A stretch of 64,000 nucleotides of DNA from Novosphingobium colocasiae. GTDB lineage: Bacteria; Pseudomonadota; Alphaproteobacteria; Sphingomonadales; Sphingomonadaceae. The notes under the pieces were generated by a model. It worked only from the letters and a program-made list of their open reading frames with translations. It was not told the DNA's origin and ran no database searches. The stretch is taken from the NCBI RefSeq assembly GCF_014652555.1, contig NZ_BMZA01000009.1, positions 1 to 64,000 of the forward strand. Direction: 5' to 3'. A program made the position numbers and the translations under genes. Shown here one piece after another: positions 11,438 to 21,489 of the stretch (its first letter is position 1; each line of letters opens with the position of its first letter).

Positions 11438-11890
11438 TCAGCGAAGCAGCAGGATCGCCCAGAAGGCGACGGTAAGCAGGATGCCGGCGACCGGCGCGAG
11501 GATCGAGCCCAGGCGGTTGACGCCGAGTTCGAAGCCGGCACCGATATCGAGCACGAAGTGGCGCAGCCCCGAAGACATATGGGTGAAGAACGACCAACTG
11601 ATGCCGACCACGACGATCTTGAGGATCAGCTTGACGAGCCCGGTCAGAATGCCGGTGCCGCTCCAGTCGAGCGTGCCGAGATCGGCCCAGACCCAGCCTG
11701 CGAAGCTTTCATAGGCAGCAGGACCGCTGGCGAGCGCCCCCAGCCACCACAGCAGCAGCCCGAGGCCGGCGAACGCCAGGCCGCTGCCGCTGACGCGGTG
11801 CAGGATGGACACCAACATATGCGGGCCCCACCGCCAGATCTGGAGGTGCGGTGAAAGCGGACGGTTTTTCTTCGTACCGGCTTCGGCCAT
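11438..11890 (-). CDS. sdhC: Succinate dehydrogenase cytochrome b556 subunit
   Basis: This is the heme b-binding membrane subunit of complex II, about 150 residues. The family signature RPLSPHLQIWRWGP leads into MLVSILHRVSGSGLAFAG, and the heme-binding block SFFTHMSSGLRHFVLDIG is present. There are three membrane helices. I prefer the ATG at 11890 (MAEAGTKKNRPLSPH). An in-frame ATG at 11935 would add 15 residues that relatives usually lack. It is the first gene of the leftward operon and is divergent from the metallo-beta-lactamase gene. Their promoters must lie in 11891-12062. Confidence 0.94.
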   Translation of the reverse strand: MAEAGTKKNRPLSPHLQIWRWGPHMLVSILHRVSGSGLAFAGLGLLLWWLGALASGPAAYESFAGWVWADLGTLDWSGTGILTGLVKLILKIVVVGISWSFFTHMSSGLRHFVLDIGAGFELGVNRLGSILAPVAGILLTVAFWAILLLR

Positions 11891-12062
11891 GCTCTTGCGA
11901 ATCCCCTTGCCATCGGCGACGCGCACGCCGCCCATTCGCCCACCCCCTTAGCCGAAATGTTGCACCGCGCAAGCTGCGCCGAGCACATCGCCGGAACCGT
12001 CCTGCCGCCTAAAGCTGGTCCTTGCCCCGGTACGCGCCTAAAGCGCCCGGGTGACTCGCGCC

Positions 12063-12983
12063 ATGATCCGATCCTTCGCCGCCCTGTCGCCGGGGCTCCT
12101 GGCCGCCTCGGCATTTCTGTCCTTACCGGCCGCCGCAAAGACGCCTGCGCCGGAGCCGCGCGCGCTGGCGGCAAGCTGCGCCGGCCGCGATGGCTGGGCT
12201 GACCCGGCACCACCGGCCCATATATATGGCAACACCTGGTACGTCGGCACTTGCGGCATCACCGTGCTGCTGGTCACATCGGCCAACGGCCATGTGCTGG
12301 TCGATGGCGGACCGGAGGAAGCGGCCCCGCTGGTCCTCGCCAATATCCGCAAGCTGGGCTTCGATCCGCGCGATGTGCGCTGGATCGTCGCCTCCCACGA
12401 ACACCACGACCACGTCGGCTCGCTGGCGGCGCTGAAGGTGGCCACCGGTGCGAAAGTCGCCGCGCTGGGCAGCACCGCCGCCGCGCTCGAAGCAGGGGAG
12501 CCGACGCTCGACGATCCGCAGCGCGGGCTCATTGCGCGCGCGCCGTCGGTGGCGGTGGACAAGGTGCTGGCCGACGGGGACAGCGTTACGCTGACCGGGA
12601 CCGGCCTGCCGCTGGTGCTGACCGCGCATGCCACCCCGGCGCATTCGCCCGGCTCGACAAGCTGGACCTGGCAAAGCTGCGACCCGGCGCTCACCTGCCG
12701 GATGATCGCCTATGCCGACAGCATCTCAACCCCCGCAGCGGATGGCTATCGCTTCAGCGCCCACCCCGATCGCGTGGCCCGGTTCGCGCTCGGCGCGGAC
12801 GCGATCGCTGCCCTGCCCTGCGACATCCTGTTGACCCCGCACCCCGCCGCCAGCGCCATGTTCGAACGCTTTGCCGCGGGCGGCGCGCTGGTCGATGCCG
12901 CCGCCTGCGCCAGATATGCCGAAGCCGGCCGCACGCGCTTTGCCGCGCGCCTCGCCGAAGAAGCCGGAAAGAACAAGCCATGA
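12063..12983 (+). CDS. Subclass B3 metallo-beta-lactamase
   Basis: This is a predicted periplasmic zinc hydrolase of 306 residues, with a signal peptide ending near LPAAAKTPAPEP. It carries the B3 metal site. SHEHHDHVG gives the two Zn1 histidines and the Asp-His of Zn2. ATPAHSPGSTSW gives the third Zn1 histidine, with Ala in place of the usual Gly before it. LTPHPAAS gives the last Zn2 histidine, and YADSIS matches the B3 serine region. B3 enzymes hydrolyse penicillins, cephalosporins and carbapenems, and chromosomal relatives are known in Novosphingobium and Erythrobacter. I prefer the ATG at 12063; an in-frame GTG at 12051 adds four residues. The stop overlaps prmA as ATGA. Confidence 0.9.
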   Translation: MIRSFAALSPGLLAASAFLSLPAAAKTPAPEPRALAASCAGRDGWADPAPPAHIYGNTWYVGTCGITVLLVTSANGHVLVDGGPEEAAPLVLANIRKLGFDPRDVRWIVASHEHHDHVGSLAALKVATGAKVAALGSTAAALEAGEPTLDDPQRGLIARAPSVAVDKVLADGDSVTLTGTGLPLVLTAHATPAHSPGSTSWTWQSCDPALTCRMIAYADSISTPAADGYRFSAHPDRVARFALGADAIAALPCDILLTPHPAASAMFERFAAGGALVDAAACARYAEAGRTRFAARLAEEAGKNKP

Positions 12984-13885
12984 GCTGGAAGATCACCGCC
13001 CTCGCCCCGCGCCTGCTGGTGGAAGCCGCGCTCATCGCGCACGAAGACGCGCTGGACTGGGATCATGATATCCTGATTTCGGGCAGCGAGGTGGCCGAGG
13101 ACCAGCCTGACGACTGGCGTCTTGAAGCCTGGCTTTCGCGCAAGCCGACCAAGGCAGACAAGGCGGCGCTCGCCGCGCTGTTCGCCACCGAAGTGCCGCC
13201 GTTCGTGGTGGAGAAATTGCCCGAGACCGACTGGCTGGTCACCAGCCAGCAGGGGCTGGAGCCGATCAGCGCCGGCAAGTTCCATGTCCACACCCCCGAT
13301 CACCCCGCCAGCGAAGATGCCGGCGTCGTCGATTTCGTGATCCCCGCCAGCCAGGCCTTCGGCACCGGCCAGCACGCCACCACCGCCGGTTGCCTGACGA
13401 TGCTGACCCATATGAAAGCGCAAGGGCTGGTGGTCCGCAACGCTGCCGATATCGGCACCGGCACCGGCATCCTTGCTTTCGCCGCGCGGGCGCTGTGGCC
13501 GCAGGCCTATTATACCGCGAGCGATATCGACCGGGTCTGCGTCGATGTGGTCAGTGGCAATGCCGCCGCGAACGGGGTGCCGATGGGCAGCGGCGCGGGG
13601 CGGATCACGATGACCGTTGCCGACGGCATGGACCATCCGCTGATCGCGGCACGCGGGCCTTACGATCTGGTGATGGCCAATATCCTTGCCGGGCCGCTGG
13701 TGGCGCTGGCACCTGACTTCGGCGCGGCGCTGGTGCCGGGCGGGCATCTGCTGCTGGCGGGGCTGCTGGAAACGCAGGAGCCCGGCGTCCGGGCCGCGTG
13801 CCGTCGCGCCGGGTTGCGGCTGGCGGGGCGAATCGTGCGCGGTGACTGGTCGATCCTGTGGCTGCGCAAGCGTCCGATTCGCTGA
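12980..13885 (+). CDS. prmA: Ribosomal protein L11 methyltransferase
   Basis: This SAM-dependent enzyme of 301 residues methylates ribosomal protein L11. The N-terminal substrate-recognition part runs to about residue 110 and leads to the diagnostic segment PASQAFGTGQHATTAGCL. The SAM site follows (AADIGTGTGILAFAARALWP), then an acidic strand-2 end (ASDIDRVC) and the NIL-type active-site loop VMANILAGPLVALAP. The ATG overlaps the stop of the metallo-beta-lactamase gene by four bases (ATGA), so the two are probably translated from one message. That pairing is unusual. It converges on the PilZ gene. Confidence 0.94.
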   Translation: MSWKITALAPRLLVEAALIAHEDALDWDHDILISGSEVAEDQPDDWRLEAWLSRKPTKADKAALAALFATEVPPFVVEKLPETDWLVTSQQGLEPISAGKFHVHTPDHPASEDAGVVDFVIPASQAFGTGQHATTAGCLTMLTHMKAQGLVVRNAADIGTGTGILAFAARALWPQAYYTASDIDRVCVDVVSGNAAANGVPMGSGAGRITMTVADGMDHPLIAARGPYDLVMANILAGPLVALAPDFGAALVPGGHLLLAGLLETQEPGVRAACRRAGLRLAGRIVRGDWSILWLRKRPIR

Positions 13886-13897
13886 AGGGTCGCGCGG

Positions 13898-14188
13898 TCA
13901 GCCGCGAACAAGCTTAACGGCACCCAGCACCCGGCCGTGGTTTTCCAGCGTCTTGCGCACGCTTCGCGCCAGTGGCGCATCGAACACCAGGGCGAACCGG
14001 TCCTCCACCACCCAGCGCACCCGACCCGCCACCGGCAGGGTCGAATCGAGCAGCACGAGCAGGACCTGCCCGACAACCGGCCGTGCGCCGAGGGCGACGA
14101 ACTGACACCCTTCCGCAGACACGTGTCTGGGAATGCCTGTAAAATCGGCAAGATCATTGCCCGCCATCGGGCCCGAAACCTTATTCAA
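13898..14188 (-). CDS. PilZ-domain protein (putative c-di-GMP effector)
   Basis: This is a single small domain of 96 residues. The region HVSAEGCQFVAL...VGQVLLVLLDS...GRVRWVVEDRFALVFDAPL fits the beta-barrel core of PilZ domains, which bind cyclic di-GMP. The D/N-x-S-x-x-G motif is present only as HVSAEG. The upstream RxxxR motif is not evident, so nucleotide binding is doubtful. The start is probably TTG at 14188 because AGGAG lies eight bases before it; an ATG at 14167 has a poorer site. A c-di-GMP phosphodiesterase is also encoded in this window (47949), but no direct link can be shown. Confidence 0.72.
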   Translation of the reverse strand: MNKVSGPMAGNDLADFTGIPRHVSAEGCQFVALGARPVVGQVLLVLLDSTLPVAGRVRWVVEDRFALVFDAPLARSVRKTLENHGRVLGAVKLVRG

Positions 14189-14411
14189 TCCACCAGCTCC
14201 TGCTTGCCGCTACGGTAATTAATACAGGTAAACGCGGTGTAAAGCGGTTCCGAAATATTAATCTACAGGTATCAGGCTGAATTATCGAATAATTCAGTAA
14301 ACCTACCCTGCATCATGTTAACCACAAAATGCAGTCAGTTGTTTACCTTTATGACCAAGAATTGAGACACCAAGGGGGGCTGGTAGCGGTAGCAACAGCT
14401 CGAGAGGTCAT
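14189..14411. promoter_or_regulatory. AT-rich control region upstream of sciP
   Basis: This spacer between the divergent PilZ and sciP genes is much more AT-rich than its surroundings. It holds a perfect 8-bp inverted repeat with a 3-base loop (TGAATTAT-CGA-ATAATTCA, 14278-14296). It also has two direct copies of TACAGGTA (14223-14230 and 14264-14271) and a GTTAACC near 14338, which resembles one half of a CtrA box. No full TTAA-N7-TTAA site is seen. A role in cell-cycle control of sciP is inference. Confidence 0.5.
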
Positions 14412-14714
14412 ATGCTTCATACGGATAACATGCGTGCCCAGACGGTAGTCGGACCGCTGGGCGAGCCCATCAAGAAAGACACCCTGCCGCCACGCAACAC
14501 CTCCCGGTGGGTCGTGCGGCGCAAGGCCGAAGTGGTGGCAGCAGTCAACGGCGGGCTGCTGACGATCAACGAGGCCTGCGATCGCTACAACCTCACATTG
14601 GAGGAACTGGCATCGTGGCAACGCGCGATCGAGCGTGAAGGCATGGCCGGTCTGCGCGCCACCCGCGTGCAGCACTATCGCCAGATGCACGAACGCCGGG
14701 CGCGACTGTCCTGA
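14412..14714 (+). CDS. sciP: CtrA inhibitor SciP (DUF1153)
   Basis: This is a small helix-turn-helix protein of 100 residues. In Caulobacter SciP binds the master cell-cycle regulator CtrA and blocks transcription from CtrA promoters early in the cycle. The family core is very well conserved here: GPLGEPIKKDTLPPRNTSRW, then VVRRKAEVVAAVNGGLL, TINEACDRYNLTLEELASW and a C-terminal RATRVQHYR. It is a single gene with its own AT-rich upstream region and is divergent from a PilZ gene. Together with CckA at 32194 it marks the CtrA control circuit in this genome. Confidence 0.93.
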   Translation: MLHTDNMRAQTVVGPLGEPIKKDTLPPRNTSRWVVRRKAEVVAAVNGGLLTINEACDRYNLTLEELASWQRAIEREGMAGLRATRVQHYRQMHERRARLS

Positions 14715-14756
14715 ACCTCAGTGCCGGGGTTGAGCCTGAGTGATGCCACCTTGCAT

Positions 14757-14860
14757 CTCCCCGGCGGGGCGGGGTTGGGGGTGGGGGAGCGATGCCGCCA
14801 GGCAACGCGTCGACGCTGGCGGCGGTACACCCCCCACCCAACCTCCCCCCTCAAGGGTGG
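14757..14860. repeat. G/C-tract inverted repeat between sciP and ligA
   Basis: A purine-rich arm, GGGGTTGGGGGTGGGGGAG (about 14772-14790), faces the pyrimidine arm CCCCCCACCCAACCTCCCCC (about 14830-14849). A further short hairpin, CCTCAAGGGTGGAGG, follows. It sits between two converging genes, so it may act as a bidirectional transcription end, but there is no T tract. It is a different type from the 142-bp repeat family found elsewhere in the window. Confidence 0.5.
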
Positions 14861-14898
14861 AGGAGCAAGAGAGGATCACCCGGCTCTAAGGCAAAACC

Positions 14899-17299
<2,401 letters not shown>

Positions 17300-17303
<4 letters not shown>

Positions 17304-17584
17304 TTCAACAGGTCTTCGATCGACACTGTTTCTGCGTCGTCCACATCGTCGAGATGATCCGCCAACTCTCGTTCGAGTTTGCGCTCATCGAAAATATCAA
17401 GGATGTGGTCCCACACTTCGGGCGAGATGATGTAAGCGACCGCACGGTTGCGATTGGTAATCGCCACCTGCTGCCTGCGTGCTTCCTCGATAACGGCGGC
17501 GGGGTTCTTTTTCAGCTCGCTGATGCTAACCGCCACGTCGGCCAGGATTGGCAGCACGGCGGCAGGCTTAAAGGGCTTGTTCAT
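17300..17584 (-). CDS. Phd/YefM-family antitoxin
   Basis: This protein of 94 residues is the probable partner of the downstream RelE toxin. The N-terminal DNA-binding part of the Phd/YefM family is visible (VAVSISELKKNPAAVIEEARRQQVAITNRNRAVAYIISPEVWDHI). The acidic C-terminal tail (ERELADHLDDVDDAETVSIEDLLK) is the typical toxin-binding arm. The ATG at 17584 follows a promoter-like sequence so closely that the message may be leaderless. Longer in-frame starts to 17659 cross that promoter and are rejected. Antitoxins of this family usually repress their own operon, which here would include ligA. Confidence 0.9.
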
Positions 17585-17590
17585 GACCAC

Positions 17591-17619
17591 ATAGTAGGTC
17601 TCGAAACAGGTCTCGTCAA
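17591..17619 (-). promoter_or_regulatory. Promoter-like sequence and direct repeat before the antitoxin gene
   Basis: On the minus strand TTGACG (17619-17614) is separated by 17 bases from TACTAT (17596-17591), a fair sigma-70-type match. The antitoxin ATG begins seven bases past the -10 box, so the predicted start site falls on or next to the ATG. The spacer holds two direct copies of GAGACC (17614-17609 and 17602-17597), 12 bases apart. These could be the antitoxin operator. Confidence 0.55.
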
Positions 17620-17646
17620 CGGTACCGCCTAGCCGTGAGTTCGGCC

Positions 17647-18108
17647 TTAGCTTATCCAAGTCGGCTGTTCATCCTCAATCGTCCAGCCGCCATCCCTCCT
17701 GACGAGACGAGCACGAAATCCGTGTCCTCCAAGACGACCGACTGCATAATAGTATTCGACCCAACATCGCCGAAAAAGATCACAATCAACGCGGTCTACC
17801 CCCGCCAATGCTGCCCGCTCTCCGCGCGGACCTTTGAAGGGATCGAGGTCGGTTTTACATCTTTGGCCGGCGACTGCGCTGCCGCCGCCTTTATTCAAGC
17901 GGGTGAGCAAACTGGGGGACGCAAGCCTTTCGCCGACAAAAATGCAGACGGTCACATCAGGATTTTTGACAATACTCGATTTCCAGATGGCAAAAACAAC
18001 ATCGTCGGTGATGGGCACTGGAAACGTCTGATTAGCGAGCGTAACGGCACTGCCGGCAACTCCTAAAACGGCCACGCCGAGGATGATCCCTTTGAACCAT
18101 CCCCGCAC
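17647..18108 (-). CDS. Hypothetical exported protein
   Basis: I do not recognise this protein of 153 residues. It has an N-terminal hydrophobic segment that looks like a signal peptide (GIILGVAVLGVAGSAVTLA), then a domain with cysteines at VTVCIF, GQRCKTD, DRVDCDLF and RRCWVEYYY that could pair in the periplasm. The C-terminus (GGHGFRARLVRRDGGWTIED) resembles the ends of small periplasmic beta proteins. The GTG start overlaps the recN TAG stop (TAGTG), so it may be translated with recN. Nothing links its function to DNA repair. Confidence 0.6.
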   Translation of the reverse strand: MRGWFKGIILGVAVLGVAGSAVTLANQTFPVPITDDVVFAIWKSSIVKNPDVTVCIFVGERLASPSLLTRLNKGGGSAVAGQRCKTDLDPFKGPRGERAALAGVDRVDCDLFRRCWVEYYYAVGRLGGHGFRARLVRRDGGWTIEDEQPTWIS

Positions 18109-19772
18109 TACACCCCCTCCAGCAACCGATCCGCCTGCGCCCGCGCCTCATCGGTCACCTCGGCCCCGGACAGCATCCGCGCAATCTCCTCCTTGCGCGC
18201 GGCATCGTCCAGCAGCGCCACCGAAGTGCGCGTGACCGTTTCCTCGCTCGATTTGGCGATGAGGTAGTGTCGGTCCCCGCGCGCGGCGACTTGCGGGCTA
18301 TGGGTGACGGCCAGCAACTGCCCGCCTGCCGCCAGCCGTGACAGGCGCTCGCCGATGGCGCTCGCCACCGCGCCGCCGACGCCGCGGTCGATCTCGTCGA
18401 AGATCACCGTTGCCGCCCCACCCTCCTCTGCCAGCGCCACCTTGAGCGACAGGATGAAACGCGACAGTTCGCCGCCGCTGGCAATCTTGGCGAGCGGGGC
18501 GAAGTCGGTGCCGGGGTTGGTCGAGATGAGGAATTCCACCGCATCCATCCCCATCGGCCCCCAACGATCTTCCGGCAGGCGCACCACCGAAGTCTGGAAC
18601 CGCGCCGCGTCCAGTTTGAGCGGGGCCAGTTCCGCCTTCACCGCTGCGTCCAGCCGCACCGCCGCCGCGCGTCGCCGGTCGTGCAGCGCGCCAGCCGCCT
18701 CGCGATAGGCCAGCGCCGCCTTGTTCGCCGCGCGCTCCAGCGCCGCAAGGTGTTCGGTACCGCCTTCGATCGCGTCGAGCGCGGCGCGCATCCCGGCCAT
18801 GCGGGCGGGCAGGTCGTCCACTGCGCAGCCGTGCTTGCGGGCTTGGGCGCGCAGTTCGAACAGCCGGGTTTCGATACGGTCGAGTTCAGCGGGATCAAAC
18901 GTCAGAGCTTCCGCCGCGCGTTCCAGCCTCTCTTCAGCCTCGCCTGCCTCGATCACCGATCGATCCAGCGCCGCCAGCGCCTCGGCCAGCAGCGGGTGTT
19001 CGCCCGCGATCCGGTCCAGCCGTCGCGCCGCCGCCCGCAGCAGTGCCAGCGCCGAATCGGACCCGCTCCACAAGTGCTGCAGGGCGGCAAGATCATCGGC
19101 CAGCTTCTCGCCCTTCTGCATGTCGGCGCGGGCCAGGGCCAGCGCCTCCTCCTCGCCCGCTTCGGGGGCAAGCGCGGTGAGTTCGGCAAGGTGGGCGAGC
19201 AGCAGGTCCTGATCCTGCGCCGCCCGGTCCACTTGCGCGCGCGCATCGTCGAGCGCCTCGCGCGCGGAGCGCCAGTCCTTCCACGCGCGTTCGACCACCA
19301 CCACATCGGCCCCGGCGAACCGGTCGAGCAAGGCACGATGCCCCCGCGCGTTGACCAGCCCACGTTCGTCATGCTGGCCGTGGATTTCGACGAGCGCCGG
19401 CGCAATCTCGCGCAGGAACGCGACGCTGACCGGCTGATCGTTGCAGAACGCGCGGCTGCCGCCATCGGCCTTCAACTGGCGCTTGAGAATGAGCGGCTCG
19501 CCCGGCTCGATCTCAAGCCCCGCCTCGTCAATGGCAAAACGGACGGTCGCCGGCAGTGCGGCGAATTCGAACGTCGCGGTGACGCCGGCGCGATCGGCTC
19601 CGGCCCGGACCAGCCCGCTATCGGCGCGATTGCCGATCACCAGGCCCAGCGCATCGAGCAGGATCGACTTGCCCGCTCCGGTCTCCCCGGTCAGCGCACC
19701 GAGGCCCGATGCGAACTCCAGGTCGAGCGCCTCGATCAGAACGATATTGCGGATGGAAAGCCGGGTCAGCAT
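18108..19772 (-). CDS. recN: DNA repair protein RecN
   Basis: This is an SMC-like ATPase for double-strand-break repair, 554 residues. The N-terminal half-site is MLTRLSIRNIVLIEALDLEF, with Walker A GALTGETGAGKSILLDALGL. It is followed by two coiled-coil stretches (about 150-340). The C-terminal half has the signature ASGGELSRFILSLKVAL, Walker B ATVIFDEIDRGVGGAVA, and the histidine switch QLLAVTHSPQVAARGD. The length is normal for the family. It may be SOS-regulated, but no clear LexA box was seen directly upstream. It lies 59 bases downstream of a small membrane protein gene on the same strand. Confidence 0.95.
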   Translation of the reverse strand: MLTRLSIRNIVLIEALDLEFASGLGALTGETGAGKSILLDALGLVIGNRADSGLVRAGADRAGVTATFEFAALPATVRFAIDEAGLEIEPGEPLILKRQLKADGGSRAFCNDQPVSVAFLREIAPALVEIHGQHDERGLVNARGHRALLDRFAGADVVVVERAWKDWRSAREALDDARAQVDRAAQDQDLLLAHLAELTALAPEAGEEEALALARADMQKGEKLADDLAALQHLWSGSDSALALLRAAARRLDRIAGEHPLLAEALAALDRSVIEAGEAEERLERAAEALTFDPAELDRIETRLFELRAQARKHGCAVDDLPARMAGMRAALDAIEGGTEHLAALERAANKAALAYREAAGALHDRRRAAAVRLDAAVKAELAPLKLDAARFQTSVVRLPEDRWGPMGMDAVEFLISTNPGTDFAPLAKIASGGELSRFILSLKVALAEEGGAATVIFDEIDRGVGGAVASAIGERLSRLAAGGQLLAVTHSPQVAARGDRHYLIAKSSEETVTRTSVALLDDAARKEEIARMLSGAEVTDEARAQADRLLEGV

Positions 19773-19831
19773 GTTCGCGAAGCGTTCTAGCGAAAGCTTC
19801 GGCGTCCGTCATCCGCATTGATGGTGCGCCA

Positions 19832-19984
19832 TTACCCTTGGTGAACCAGCACGATGAACTGGGCCACACCGTTGATCCACGCCGCGATCAGCAGAGCGAT
19901 CCCGGCCTTGACGTAGGGATTCCAGCGGTTGGCGGAAGATTCGTTGCGCAGCGCATTCGGCGTGCGCGGCATGTTCGAAGGCAT
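19832..19984 (-). CDS. Small single-helix membrane protein
   Basis: This small ORF encodes 50 residues. The ATG at 19984 is preceded by AGGAG at five bases spacing, the best ribosome binding site nearby. After a polar N-terminus (MPSNMPRTPNALRNESSANR) comes one hydrophobic helix (AGIALLIAAWINGVAQFIVLV). The protein is predicted to sit in the inner membrane. No family is recognised. It lies between the Rrf2 regulator gene and recN, all on the minus strand. Confidence 0.55.
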   Translation of the reverse strand: MPSNMPRTPNALRNESSANRWNPYVKAGIALLIAAWINGVAQFIVLVHQG

Positions 19985-20068
19985 CGTCGCTCCTGTCGCG
20001 TTGCCCCACCCTTGCTGTTTACAAAGCACATTCCGCGATTTTGTTGCCCGATACGCGCGACGAACCGC

Positions 20069-20506
20069 TCAGGGTTCCCCAACGAACGGCGGCTCGGTCG
20101 CGATCTTGTCGGCCAGGGTCAGGCGATCGAGCATCGCGGCAGTTTCATCGCGCAGCGTCAGCATCAGCCCGCGCAGCCGGCATTCCACTTCCGGCAGACA
20201 GTTGGCGCAGGTCTCATGCGCATTGCGGCTGGCGCAAGGGACCAGCGCCAGGCTGCCCCGGCAGAGGCGGATGATATCGCCATAGCGGATATCCACCGGC
20301 GGCAGCGCCAGTTCGTACCCGCCCGAGCGGCCGCGCTGCGACATGACGACACCTTCGCGCGCCATTTCCGAAAGGATCACGGTCAGGAACTTGCGCGGGA
20401 TGTTCTGCGATTCGGCGATATCGTCCAGCCGCACCGGACCCTTGAGGTAGTGGTCCGCAAGGTGCTGCAAGGCACGGATCGTATAGCGAGTCTTCTGCGA
20501 AAGCAT
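20069..20506 (-). CDS. Rrf2-family transcriptional regulator with four cysteines
   Basis: This DNA-binding regulator has 145 residues. The N-terminal winged helix is typical of Rrf2 proteins (MLSQKTRYTIRALQHLADHY, then the IPRKFLTVILSEMAREGVV recognition region and the wing RGRSGGYELA). Cysteines at 91, 100, 103 and 109 (spacing C-x8-C-x2-C-x5-C) probably hold an iron-sulfur cluster. This differs from the three-cysteine C-x5-C-x5-C pattern of IscR. Rrf2 proteins sense iron, cluster status, nitric oxide or sulfur. No isc or suf genes are next to it, so the signal and targets are unknown. Confidence 0.87.
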   Translation of the reverse strand: MLSQKTRYTIRALQHLADHYLKGPVRLDDIAESQNIPRKFLTVILSEMAREGVVMSQRGRSGGYELALPPVDIRYGDIIRLCRGSLALVPCASRNAHETCANCLPEVECRLRGLMLTLRDETAAMLDRLTLADKIATEPPFVGEP

Positions 20507-20594
20507 GAGACCGGCACAACAGGACGCGCCGGCAGAAATGTCAACCGGGACGGGGATGATTCCCCGACATTCCGGCGGATTGCCGGCGGTGCGA

Positions 20595-21389
20595 TCAGGT
20601 CAGGTTTTCGGCGGCGTGCTTGCGCATGAGATCGTAGGCACGTTCGTACCACTTGCTCTGCGGATAGTTGCGCTCGAGCACGGCCGCCGCCTTCTGCGCT
20701 TCGGCCGGGATGCCGAGCGACAGGTAACCCTCGACCAGCCGGAACAGCGCCTCGGGCGTGTGGCTGGTGGTCTGGAAATTATCGACCACGTTGCGGAACC
20801 GCAGCGTGGCGGCCAGCCATTTGCCGCTGCGTTCATACGAACGGCCGATGGTCATTTCCTTGCCCGCAAGGTGATCGTTGACGAGGTCCAGCTTGAGCTT
20901 GGCGTCCGAGGCATAGCTGGTGGTCGGATAGCGGCGGGTAATCTCGGTCAGCGCGGTACGCGCCTGCTCGGTCGTCTTCTGGTCGCGGGTGACGTCGCTG
21001 ATCTGTTCGTAATAGCACACCGCGATCAGGTAATAGGCGTAAGGCGCGTCCTTGTTGCCCGGGTGGATCGACAGGAAGCGCTGCGCCGAGGACACGGCCT
21101 TGTTGTAGTCGCGCGCGGCGTAATAGCTGAACGCGCTCATCAACTGGGCGCGGCGGGCCCAAGGGGAATAGGGATGCTGGCGCTCCACCTCGTCGAACAG
21201 GGCGGCGGCCTGCTTGGTGCGCCCCTGATCGAGCCGCTGCTTGGCGGCCGCATAGAGCGTATCGACATCGCGGGCGACGTAAGCGGTATCCTTCGCCTTG
21301 CCCCCCCGGCCGGCGCAACCAGCGGTGAGAACGAGCGCCCCGGTAGCGGCGGCGAGCATGGCGGTCCTGAAAGGCGAGCGTTCGAGCAT
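20595..21389 (-). CDS. bamD: Outer membrane protein assembly factor BamD
   Basis: This is an essential lipoprotein of the BAM complex, which inserts beta-barrel proteins into the outer membrane. The ATG at 21389 begins a lipoprotein signal (MLERSPFRTAMLAAATGALV) with the lipobox LTAGC. The mature part has five TPR-like repeats with the family's landmarks: DVDTLYAAAKQRLDQGRTKQ, FDEVERQHPYSPWARRAQLM, and PGNKDAPYAYYLIAVCYYEQ followed by ISDVTRDQ. The total of 264 residues is normal. It is transcribed away from the antiporter gene at 21490. Confidence 0.95.
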   Translation of the reverse strand: MLERSPFRTAMLAAATGALVLTAGCAGRGGKAKDTAYVARDVDTLYAAAKQRLDQGRTKQAAALFDEVERQHPYSPWARRAQLMSAFSYYAARDYNKAVSSAQRFLSIHPGNKDAPYAYYLIAVCYYEQISDVTRDQKTTEQARTALTEITRRYPTTSYASDAKLKLDLVNDHLAGKEMTIGRSYERSGKWLAATLRFRNVVDNFQTTSHTPEALFRLVEGYLSLGIPAEAQKAAAVLERNYPQSKWYERAYDLMRKHAAENLT

Positions 21390-21489
21390 GGCGGGGTCTA
21401 TAACCAGCGACGCGGTGAACGCCAAGTGAAGTTGCGCAGGTGATCCACGGCGCGTGACTTTCGCCCCTCGATTGCCCTAAGCTGCTCTC

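Noticed and set aside
12251-12979. Upstream extension of prmA through the metallo-beta-lactamase in another frame
   Set aside because: The extension is arginine-rich and has no motif. The proper PrmA start (MSWKITALAP) is at 12980.
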